Assembly (NCBI RefSeq): GCF_932276165.1
Contig: NC_063994.1
Span: 5,394,001-5,458,000, forward strand
Source: Plutella xylostella
Taxonomy: Eukaryota > Arthropoda > Insecta > Lepidoptera > Plutellidae
Direction: 5' to 3'
Length of the DNA: 64,000 nucleotides
Positions within the stretch are counted from its first letter, which is position 1; each line of letters starts with the position of its first letter. Below are positions 24,101-35,500 of this stretch, one piece after another. Below the pieces are notes generated by a model. It was given only the letters and a program-made list of their open reading frames with translations, did no database searches and had not been told where the DNA came from. The position numbers were made by a program, and so were the translations under genes.

Positions 24101-26124
24101 GCCGACACGCGCACGGACACCCTGTATTTAGCCTGTTGGGTCCACAGTACTGGGTAGCTCCTGCCACTTGACAATAACTAGTTGAGGGTGACCCGAAGCC
24201 GTATTGTGGCACCCTGACGACCTGGGTGCATACGACTGATGTGACACCATCCACATCAGCGGTGGCAGTTAAGGAGTGCAATGTGGTGTCTCTACGTCAT
24301 AATCATCACAACCCATCACGTCCCCACTGCTGGGGCACGGGTCTTCTTCCATTGAAGGTTTTGTTTCTACGTGGAAATCTAGTATAGCATAATACTGACC
24401 AGTGTATGACCTTGTTCCAGCGCGGCGTCTTGCCTCCGCTGGGGTCGGTGTGCGTCTCGTAGATGCAGTGGCCGACGCGCACGCGCACGTACGGGTCCAT
24501 GCGCGTCAGACCTGGCGAGTAATATGCGCGTTAGTCATTGACTTATATTATTATATTACTTACTTAATATAATAATAAATAAACCTAGAATAAATAATAA
24601 TAATAAATCAATTTATTTTCACATTATCAAATCCATACAATGTGTTAGTATTTCAAGAATAGAATAGGCAGCGAATCTTAAAATGTTGTATCTACTATGA
24701 TGATAATATACTGATATATATATAGATTATCACTACAAGTTCCTTAAAATTATGCTTGATTTCCTTGCATATTACCAATGTCATAGTATCTTTTGTAAAA
24801 TGTGGAATATTAGTTTTTTAGAAGTAAATTTACCATTTCTGCACCAATGAGAAACAGACTTGAGAAAATATTACACATAGGTACATAAACTTACCATAGT
24901 TTTTGACCAGCTTAGCTTGAGCTATGGTGATGCTCAGCCGGGCCTGCAGCGGGGGTCCAGTAGCGGGCATCTGCTGTAAGTAATTCATAATGTTAGGCTG
25001 TTAACTATGATCATAGTTCTGTGTTCAGTGAGTCACTTAGCAAGTTAGCTAGGATAGAATTATAGGTCTTCCCTATTTCTTAAAATTGTTGAACTAATAC
25101 CTATCACCGAAATATCCTCCTATTTGTACACCCTAAGCCAGTATTCAAACCTAAACTTATACATACACACAAATGAAATGTCCTGCACTTAACATGGTAG
25201 AAAATATTAGATTCATATACTTACCATGGCACCGCTCATAGTTTGGTGCAGAGCCAGTGCAGCCTCATAGTCCGCATCCAGAGTGTCGGTGGCAACATCG
25301 GCCCGGAGGAAACTGGCTGGGAGAGGACCCAGCAGGACCTACAGAGGTATCGGGTAATACATAAAATGACTGTATGTAAATACTGCAGGTTTATCATTCT
25401 TTCCATCAAGTGTGTGGCATTAACATTATTATAGAGTTTATTATGTGCCACAGTCTAATCTTAATAAAGGCTACTAATAAAAATTAAAGGATCAATATAA
25501 CTGATTATGACCATGTTAAACATTAGCAATAAAAAATAGAAAAAATATAGATAGGTATAGCCATAAATCAGCATAATAGATAGTTGGTACACTCTGCTGA
25601 CCTAAGATCTGAAAAAGAGGTGGTCCTATTGGGCGTTGGTTCCCAAAAGATTGAATGTAATTAAGTTAGTAAGTAGTAAGTCCCACAAAACATATTACAT
25701 GACTGTTATATTATTTTTGTAGATAATTTCAATAAACCTAATATCTTGATGTGTTTTTAATAGCATTATGTAATTCTTAGGAGCCTATGATGGTAGGATT
25801 GTTACTTATGTTGTTATTTATTAACTGCGACACATGAACAGGTTTCATGTTGATACAAACAGGTATTCAAATTATACCTAACTATTTTAAGCTATACAAG
25901 TTGGATTATTTAAAAAAAAAGTAATATTACAATAAAATAAATGGTTTTAGTGCTATTATTTAATTAAAGTCTATAGGATTGTTAGAATTCTTATCAAAAC
26001 GCTCCAGATTGATCGTAGAGCATGATTCACGAACAGTGGCTAGGTAGGCATCCTAATTTTCTCTTAGTTCTCTTACCCTGCGTCGTCGCTCCTCATTTCT
26101 GTCTGTAGGCACGGCGGACGTCAT
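21117..26124 (-). CDS. Tollip: Toll-interacting protein (Tollip), eight exons, complete
   Basis: Exons on the minus strand: 26124-26077, 25338-25225, 24973-24895, 24511-24400, 23452-23338, 22368-22282, 21796-21641 and 21227-21117. They total 822 nt (273 aa plus stop), with matching phases and GT-AG borders. Human TOLLIP is 274 aa. Order: N-terminal region with GPLPASFLR (equivalent to the TOM1-binding segment), a C2 domain at about 62-185 (RLSITIAQAKLVKNYG, MDPYVRVRVG, NSIYLEIFDE, GMINLVLSYA), a Pro/Gln-rich linker with PQPQPQPPQPQP, and a C-terminal CUE domain at about 230-272 (Met-Phe-Pro in IKEMFPSM, Leu-Leu in AAINSLLQM). The family links ubiquitinated cargo and phosphoinositides on endosomes and dampens Toll/IL-1 signalling in vertebrates. 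The start codon is about 850 bp from the divergent MTMR start. Intron 4 carries a broken duplicate of exon 4. Confidence 0.95.
22828..23131 (+). repeat. tRNA-derived SINE (family A)
   Basis: The head GGAGCGGTGGTAGGTCAG and B box GGGTTCGAATCCC lead into the shared family-A body and a GAGAATAGAATAGAA tail. It lies in Tollip intron 5, immediately followed by a family-B fragment. Confidence 0.82.
23185..23296 (+). repeat. tRNA SINE family B, 3' fragment
   Basis: The body reads GTAGATATATCAGCTGTCCG, then GGTCGGATGGCCGTGTGTG and AGATGTCCCC. The tRNA-like head is missing. It ends about 42 bp before the donor side of Tollip exon 5. Confidence 0.7.
23689..24485 (-). repeat. Tandem duplication covering Tollip exon 4 and flanking intron
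   Basis: Two similar blocks, about 23689-24121 and 24126-24485, both begin TTTAGCCTGTTGGGTCCACA on the plus strand and run through GCATACGACTGATGTGACAC into exon-4 sequence. The left block also carries a foldback copy (23889-24003); the right carries a CCACTGCTGGGGCAC repeat piece. Confidence 0.75.
24030..24121 (-). pseudogene. Decayed duplicate of Tollip exon 4
   Basis: The minus strand retains CATCTACGAGACGCACACC, the PRWNKVI coding stretch and the donor CACTG/GTCAGT, nearly identical to real exon 4 (24511-24400). The 5' part encoding LTRMDPY is missing. Upstream sequence offers ACAG/GGTGTCC, which would put the exon in the wrong frame after exon 3. It is therefore probably non-functional. 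Confidence 0.75.
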
Positions 26125-26970
26125 TATTTTTTGCAATAAATTCAGCTTGGAACAGTTTATTTCACTTTAGCACAATAGTTATCTCAAAAACCGTAAAAGA
26201 TTTTTGTGACGATGATCAAAACAACAAAATGCAAATCACAAATTCAATAATTGTCAAATTTGACACATGCACGGCCAAGTACCATTGCACGTATTATATA
26301 ATCTGTGCTAAAAAACAACATACAAAAAAGGCACAGCCAGTGTAACTTCAGAATAATAAATAACAGTCTCGCTTAGCAAAACGGACAGCCACAAGACAAA
26401 GGCAAAGTTATTAAAATATTTATTATAAATAAAAAGTTTACTATGATAGTACATTTTTCAAATAACAGAAATAAAGAATTACCTACTTTACACACATCGA
26501 CCAAGGTTCGGGATCCCGGGACCTTCCACCACCACAGAAACAGACTGCGCAGTAATAACAGACTGCGACACGGTCTCCGTCTCCACTCCTAACCTTTGTT
26601 TTCACCATAGTAGTGACCAAGTGACCATGACCATATCATACCTTAGAACAAGGAATTTAGAGTCTAATCTGTGTCAAGTTGGTGACAGAAGAGCCGAACA
26701 GCTGAACTGTTGAGCACTCAACTGTCAAATTATCTGTCAAATAAAATAATCATAACGTTTCGGGATGATTTGTTTGCAAGTTTTGTGATTTGGCAAACTT
26801 ATTCAACTTTAAACAGTAGGGCACAATTTCTAAATGCCTAGTTTATAAGATTATTTATCAGTTATATGCCTTACAACAATAACAATTAATGTTATAACGA
26901 AATGGACTTATAGTGAATCATATGGTGTGATCAAGTTATTTGGTTATAATATCGATCCTCGGAGTCTACA
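26125..26970. promoter_or_regulatory. Head-to-head intergenic region, Tollip and MTMR
   Basis: Only 846 bp separate the two start codons, so this interval must contain both 5' UTRs and promoters, possibly shared. A GC-richer patch, AAGGTTCGGGATCCCGGGAC, lies near 26503-26522. No TATA box or initiator can be assigned with confidence. Confidence 0.55.
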
Positions 26971-29566
26971 ATGGATTTCATCAAGATTTCGAAGGTAAGT
27001 TTGTTCTATTTATGTTTCTTTTATTGTACAATATCAATTCAAAAATAATTTGGTATCTAAAGACGTAAATTACACTGCAAGGTAGTTTTAACTCTTGCTG
27101 TCTACAAAAATCATGATAAAAGTTTACACCAACAACTTTTGTTATCTATACAAATTATTTACCATTGTTATCAAGTACTACTCATAAATATAAGCGCAGA
27201 CGTATTCGCAAGTTTTGTATCAATGCAATGGATAAATTTAAGCACTTCTGATAAACATACATACATACATATACTCACGCCTGTCTCCCAGAGGGGTAGG
27301 CAGAGACTATGGATCTCCACGTGCCACGATCCTGACATACTTCTTTCGCTTCCTCAACATTCATTAGTCTCTTCATACACGCACGTCGGTTTCGGAAACT
27401 CCTAATTTGGCTCTTCTTGAGTATGTCGCCTATCTGGTCGACATACTTTCGCCTAGGACGACCTCTACCGATACAACCATTCATCTCTGCACAGTAAATT
27501 TCTTTCGTCAGTCTTCTTTCATCCATCCTTTCAATGTGACCAAACCATCTCAACATTCCTTTTTCAATTTTGGTCACTACGTCTTCTTTTACTCCAACTC
27601 GCTCTCTTATAATACTATTCCTTATCCTATCATTCAGTTTCAGTCCACACATACTTCTTAGAGAGCGCATCTCAACAGCATTTACCCTACTTTCATTCTT
27701 CTTCTGCCAGACCCAGCTTTCACTTCCATACATTAGCGTAGGGACCAACACTCCCCCATGAACAGCCAAACGAGCCTTTTGAGACACGCTTTGACTCCCC
27801 ATGAAAGAGTGCAAGGCCCCATTCACTTTATTTCCCGCTTTCACTCTTCTTTCAATATCCCCCTCACATTTCCCATCCCTCGTAAACAGACTACCCAAAT
27901 ATACAAACTCATTCACTTGCTCCACTCTTTCGTTCTCGATCATGATCTCACATTTAGTTACCTCTTCATCTCTTTCAAACACCATCACTTTCGTCTTACT
28001 AACATTCACTTTCATTCCTTTCCTTTTAAAACTTTCATGCATGAGAGTTACTTGTTGTTGCCGCTGTTCTACCGAAGATGCAAGTATGACTTGATCGTCC
28101 GCATACAGCAAGCACTTAAGAAGTAACTCTCCTATTCTTAAACCTCTTTCATCATCTTTCATATCCTTGAGACAACTATCCATAAACAGATTAAACAGCC
28201 AAGGCGAAGCCACACATCCCTGTCTAACACCCCTGTGGATATCAAACCAGTCCGTGTAGGCTACGTTTATCCCGACACAAGCGCTAGACTCCCTATAAAG
28301 GGACCCCAGTGCCCGCGTCAGGTGACTGTCCACTCCATAAACGGACAGTGTCTCCCATAAATCATTCCTCCTCACTCTATCATAAGCCTTTTCCAAATCT
28401 ACGAAGGCACAAAAAACCTTTTGCTGCTTTGCAAGGACCTTTTCTGTGACGCTTCGTAGAGAAAAGACTTGATCCGTACATCCCATCCCCTTTCGAAAAC
28501 CACCTTGCACATCCCAGATCTTTTCTTCCGTCTCTTTCACTACCCTTTCAATCAATATTTTTGCATACAATTTATTTATTTATTTATCTTTACATACACC
28601 ACCATTACAGTTGAGGCACCAATATACTTAAGAGGCTGATGCCGCGGTAACTGTTGCAGGTCTGGAGCGAGCCTTTTCCTTTATACAAAGGAACTATGAC
28701 CGCTCTGCACCAGTCGCGTGGCACAGTACCGCAACGCCAGCACTCATTGAAGAGTTGGTAAAGCTCACTTGCAGCCACTCCACCTCCCGCTCTTAGCATC
28801 TCTAAAGATACCCTATCATACCCGGCCGATTTACCAACTTTCATTCTTTTTAATGCTTCCATAATTTCTTTCATACTTATCTTGTTTTCCTCATCTACTA
28901 TTCTTTCATTTTCTACCTCTACATCACTACTAGTTCTACAATCTGTGCTTTCAAACAAACTTTCAAAATATTCTTTCCATCTTTTAAGAACTTTATTTTC
29001 ATCTTTCAAAACATCTCCATTTTCATCCCTTATCACATCCAGATTTGTATTCTCTGACTTCCCTCGAGCCTTTCTTACCAACTTCCAGAACAATTTAATG
29101 TTCGCTCGAAAGTTGTCAGAGAATTTCCTGTCATATTCATCTTTTAATGCCTTCTTCTTTCTTTCAATCACTTCTTTTACTTTTTTCTTTAGCAGAACAT
29201 ACTTTTCTCGAATCTCTTTCATTTCATCGTCCATTCCCTGATTTCCTTGCATTCTGTTGTTGGCTTTTTTAGACAAAAAATCCAACCATGCCATTTTCTT
29301 TTCATTCACTACCTTTTTGCATTCATCATCCCACCATGTAAGCTCCCTCTCTCTCCCTCTCTGATAAACACTGTTTGTAAATATGAATCTAAAACTTTTT
29401 TTAAAGATCAAGACTAACCTCTGACCTGGTTAGCTCTTTGTACTCCTTAAGTGGCGATTCTAACTTATAGGTACTTCAGTTTGAAAATGTATATTGAAAT
29501 CCAATGTGAGGAATATAAAAAAAACCCTTTACATCCTAACTAATATTATAAATGCGAAAGTAACTG

Positions 29567-29597
<31 letters not shown>

Positions 29598-32500
29598 TAC
29601 TCTTTCACGCCAAAACTACTGAACGGATTTGAATGAAATTTGGTATACATACGGTCTAGACCCTGAGAAAGAACATAGGCTATTTTTTATCCCAGAATTC
29701 CTACAGGAAAACTTTTTAAGGCGAAGCGAAGCGCGCGGGAACAGCTAGTATTTAATATTTAATAAATGAGGCTAATAATACTAATAATCTGTTCTTGTAG
29801 AAAAATTCGCTGAAAATTTTATGTTGTTCACAGATGTAGGACACAATAGGTAAAGAGCAATTTGTTCTTCAACAGAGAGGGATAAAAAAGATCAATAGTT
29901 CTCTAAAACATTCCTTAACTTTTCTATGAATAATGGGGTAACATTGTATATATATGTACACATATCTTCACACTCAGAGGAATCCAGGAACATGGATTGA
30001 ATGGAAACCAAACAAAAATCTTATTCTTAAAGTTTCAACTTATTTATGGCTTTTGTGAGGATAAACTTTTGGTCTTTAAAACTATTTAAATCAAAGTGGT
30101 TATTCTGAGATAGGTACTTTCTGATGGCTGATACTCTCATATTAAACTACCTTGGCTTATTAATATAGCTTTGAAAAATGTATAGGGCAGAAATAATTAC
30201 TAATAAATAAGTAATTACTTGATTTAATTTACTAATTCCTTTATACTATGTACTGTAGTGATTATCTACTCTAGTAAAAAAACCATTGTATTGTTTAGTA
30301 ATTATTTTTAAAGACTGCCTTTGGGAAATATAAAATTTTTGCTTTTTAAAAATATATTTTGGTACATTGCACAAAACAGCTGAATCTATACAGTGTGAAT
30401 GCAATGTACCAAAACAAAGAGCTAAAATTTTGGTTCAAAGATTACTTATAATGTATATACATATAATATATATGTAATACAATGGCAATAGGCCCGCCCC
30501 CTATTACATTGGGACTAACATAACACTCTGGCGAAAAGTGGGTGCAGCAATGCACCTCTGCCTACGCGGCAAGGGAGTACATTAGTACAAGGCGTGAGTG
30601 CGTGTTTTTTTTAAATATAATATTTTTAATATTTTTGTAATACATATTGCCATCTATTCCAGTAGAATTCAGTAGATAAAGCAGCACAATTCTGGTAATA
30701 GCACTTACAAGGCACCTGTTTTCAGAATGAGGAAATTGGCCAAATCAGGAAATGTAGGCATACCGCGTATTCCCGGCTCTTTCACTCGCGCATGCTCCCT
30801 GGCGGCTACCCCGCATTGGCGCAATCTAAATGAAATTTTATGCCTTTGGCAGCTTGGTCGAAAGTCGTATGGAGGGCTGTTAGGGGTAGAATTTTCGAAT
30901 TTATTTTGGAGATAAGAGCGGGCCGATTGCGATGCGATTATTGTCAGTAAATGTCAGTGGGAGCTTCGCCGCCGGTGGAAGAGGTCGTGTAATTCCCGCG
31001 TTCACCCCAATTTTAAAGTCATGCAGTATTATTTGTGTCTTATGCAATGCATTCATTAGGAAAGTTTTAATTAGTGAAGTTTCGTGAAACGCGATATATC
31101 GTTAGATTCTACGCCTTTGAATCGAGTTTTCGTGAAATTTTCGGAGGGTTTCGGCTGGCAGATTTCGACTTCTAGTGTTTACAATATTTAGGGAACCGGA
31201 CATTGATACTGTAAAGTACCTACAGGTATCTACCTACTTCGCGAAATTTAAACGCTAAAATCTGTACTGAATTTCAAAGAAAGACCGAGGTCCGTTTTAA
31301 TTTCGATCTAACGTTTAGCATTCTAGTCACGACTCAAATACTCATTTCATCTCCTATCTGAAAAATATGAATTAGGCACGGGACTGCGCGTCAAAACGAT
31401 TATCGAGTGCATAATAATAATTGATTAAAAAATACGCTCGAATATAAACTACGCAGTGATTCAAGATAAAAGAACTGTAACGTATAAATCTATAATTAGT
31501 GTGAGAAATTGATTTGGGAAAATGTTGAACTCTTTGACGCGCACGAGTATGATGGGCGAGCTGGGCCGCCTGGCTCACTGGCTGAAGGGCGACTGCGTCA
31601 ACGCTGAAGAGTTTGCTGGGTTGGCCGTCACTGAGAAGGTAGGTCGACCAAATAGGCAACTTCTTCTTCCTTGGCATCCCTATTTAGGGTCGGCTTTGTG
31701 CGTCATGTTTACCCTTTTTACCCTATATCTCCTGTCATATCCTCATTCACTCCACACTCTCTCATATTTTCTTTCACGCAATCAAGCCACGTCTTTCGTG
31801 GTCTTACGCTCTTTCGCCTTCCTTCAGGTCTTATTTTCAACACTTTCTTTGGCGACATACTCAAGAAAAGCCACATTAGGAGATTCCGAAACCGACGAGC
31901 GTGTATGAGGAGTCTTATGAATGTAGAGGAAGCGAAAGAAGTATGTCAGGATCGTGGCATGTGAAGGTCCATAGTCTCTGCCTAACCCTCTAAAGAGAGA
32001 CAAACGTGAGCGTATGTACGGTGGCCTGCGCCCAAAAGTATACAGGCGGAGTTTTTAAAATAGCGATCCCTGATGATGAAGCGACCAGCTACATCTTACG
32101 AACCAAGAAAGACCACTACCCTCTTACCTTTTGCCTAACTTCTACCGGCTAAAGTCGGACCACGCTATGTTTGCCTTATCGTGCTCAGAACTTCTAAACT
32201 TTTCTACGCCAACGGTTATTATGTACTTAACTTACTCAAGCCCTGTACTTTTCCTTTATTGAAATCCACCCCTACTTTTATCTAGCCGACTGGTTCGCCG
32301 GTTGTTTGTCTAGAAAGAAGCAAATATTGTCTTTAGTATACCCTGTCTATAGGCCAAGTCCATCTTCGAAATTGAATTTTTACCTTCGATTTACTGTGGT
32401 TAGGTATAAGCTTTTGCAGCTTCAATATGATTGAAGTATACTTTACTAACCGAAGACCTAAACATGACTGAAGTCGTGCTCAGCCAATCACAGCATTGCA

Positions 32501-35500
32501 TAATAATGTCATACTGACTATTCACACTTAAGTGTTGCTTAACTTGACGTTCTCAGTTGAGAATTTTTTTTTAAGTTAGAAACCTAAATTAAATAAAACC
32601 TAAAAATAAATAATAATGAGGAGTATGAGGACATCTCACAGACGGCCATCTGAACCCAAGCTACACAGGATGTTGCAAAAAGGTTATGCTAAGCTGAAAC
32701 CTACATGTGCAGCATCAGCATGGTATATATCTAAGCCCGAAAATAAAATCATAATTTCAAAATTCGTAAAAAATATTAAGTCACGTGTTTTTTCATGGGT
32801 TTTTTCGTGAATTTAGAAATTCCGATTTCATTTTCGGGCTGAGATATAACATGCTGCACAATGCACATGTAGGTTTCGGCTTATTATACCCTTTTTGCAA
32901 CACCCTGTATAGGCACAGCCTATAATATGTAATCGGACAGCTGATATATCAACACGAACAATAGATATTAACACTGAAGACCCGACCAGTTTTTAAACAA
33001 ATATCAGCTCCAGCCGGGGATCGAACCCAGGACCTTCGGCTTAGTAGTCAGGGTCATTACTCATTAACGCACGCTATTTGGTCGCTCACGTTGAAATAGG
33101 ATCGTCTCAGTGTGATGAACTCGTGAGTGTGATGGAAAGCCCAGTACAACTTTGTGTCTATTCGACCCGAATACCCGACTAGTGGACCGTAACGAAAGTT
33201 GATATCCGTTTACAAAGTAGAAACGTATAGATCGAGGTACTTACTTGTGGTTTTGTGACGTGTTGCGGTCAGTTTCATAGGACTGCCCTTTTATCTATTT
33301 ATTTAGCTTTTCCCTTCGGGCTTTGCTTCACCTGAAAATTGTTTCTCGTCAGAATTCTGAGATAAAAATAGCCTAACAGAACATTGTGTAAAAATTTATC
33401 CAGTAAATAATTTTATGTATTCTATATTCTAAAAGTATGTTTGGCTTTCCGTTTCTTATTCTTTGATCCCAGCCATAGTACGCCGCAGTGTTAGTAACAA
33501 AGTCCCTTCACTGTTAATAAATTACCTCTCATGTAACCACATAATTTAGTGAATACACCCACGTTATATATACAATACAATACAATACAAAACACTTTAT
33601 TTGCACCAAGAACAAAAATTACAAAAAAAAAACACAACTTAAAAATAAAACAGTACAAAGAGGCGGCCTTATTGCTTATAGCAATCTCTTCCAGACAACC
33701 TTTGGATGGAAGTGAGTGAGACTATAATGATTGTGAGGTAGTTGTGGTGCAAGTATATACATAAAAAATATATACTACTTAAACAGTACATACACTAAAT
33801 AAATAAAACAAATAAATATCTAATAACTATATACATATTAATGGGTACATATATGTAGTGTAGGGTCTCTGAAGTTCACCGCTACAATTTGCGGTCGCTA
33901 CTTACCTGTGTCCCGAGCTCACGAGTGAATTAAAACTTTTCTAGTGTTGTTTCATCAGTTCGGTAACGATAAACGATTATTATATTTGTCGATGACTTTC
34001 TTGCAAAAAAGATACGGTGTCTCGTTTACAGTTACATCCTGAACGATATAACGATAATGATATAGGTGTATATAATATTTAATATTTTTCTTTAAACAAA
34101 GACAGTGTAGTAATTAACATTAATTTTCACCCCTGCCGCCTTTTAGAAAGCGAAACCTAGAAAATTTTAACTGAAAGATTCATTCCAGCAATAAAACCCT
34201 TTTACCCTTTCTTCCAAGCTGAATTTGCCTTCATATTTTACGACAGCGTTTCGAAAGCGAAAGTGAATTCGTAGTATATTTTGCCGTCGATGTAAATAAA
34301 TAAAAAAATTTTTTTTTTTTAAATCATTACAGACACAGTTTAAATATAAACCTTGGTCCTCATATTAGGATTCCTTGTGCTATGATGACCAGGCGCCATC
34401 GTTTAAGATATAGTTTCAAGATGTCTAGGTAGGTATATTTTTTAGGTTCAATAGACAAAAAATGTAATACATTATACTTAAAATATAAAATACCTATTTA
34501 CTTTTAATCAACATTTTCGTTTTCGTAAATAATTGTAAAACCCGTACTAGAGGCTCTATACAAAATATCGTTCATCAACAGGTGTACAACACTAGACAAT
34601 CCAGGTAATATGTGAAGATGTGACAGTAATTGTGTTGGAGCTGTTGTAAATTTCTATTATATTAATTGTTCTTTATTAGCATTAACGGTGGATAACTTCA
34701 GCTTCAGTAATTTAACTGCTCGGTATTCTAGTCCTAGGCTTCCTCAGTAAGTTTGAAATTATTTCAATTATGTGGTTCGCTTCGTCTCTACAAAAGTTTT
34801 CCGTGGCTATGCCAGGATAAAATTAGAAAGGAAAAATAAAGACCTTAACATTTATGCTATGCTAACTTTATTATTAGGATTAAACATTCTTTAACATCAA
34901 AAGATACAAGCAGCACTCAGTATATAATGCATTTCCTTACTCAGCCTATCTCTTTGCAACAATCATCGTTTACTAAAGGGTCTGTAATTAAATCTTATCA
35001 TTAGAACCGTCCACCTTATAGCTGGCAGCCATATTGATAGTAAATACTAGTTATCCTTAATGGATGACAAGTCAATAAAGATAAGAAAACATTGAACTTA
35101 GCTTTGTGATAGTGTTACGAAATTAACTTCTAAACAGATATTTACGGCACGGATGGACAGTAGACACGGTATGCCTAACACGATCATTCATTTGGCGTAA
35201 ATTTAAAATATATAGATTCGCGTGCTAAAAGAATTTAATATCTCATAAAGAAATGACATCGGGGTAGACGACCAGGGACCACAGACAGGCAAGGTAGCGC
35301 GGTACGCCTTCCAGTGCACCGACTTTGACCGAAGACCTTAGAGTTTAGAAAGACAGGTAGTGGTTGAATAATGATAGCCGAGTACACAGTGTAGTGACGC
35401 ACCTTGTGAGAGGCCCATGTCCATGTCTAGCAGATTATAGGGGGGTCGATTATCGTTCGTCAATTTAGAGAGTAATCCCCTAAGCTGATAAAGATGTATT

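Noticed and set aside
27139..28126. Plus-strand frames opposite the LINE
   Set aside because: They are antisense shadows of the reverse transcriptase frame, which has the YADD and other motifs.
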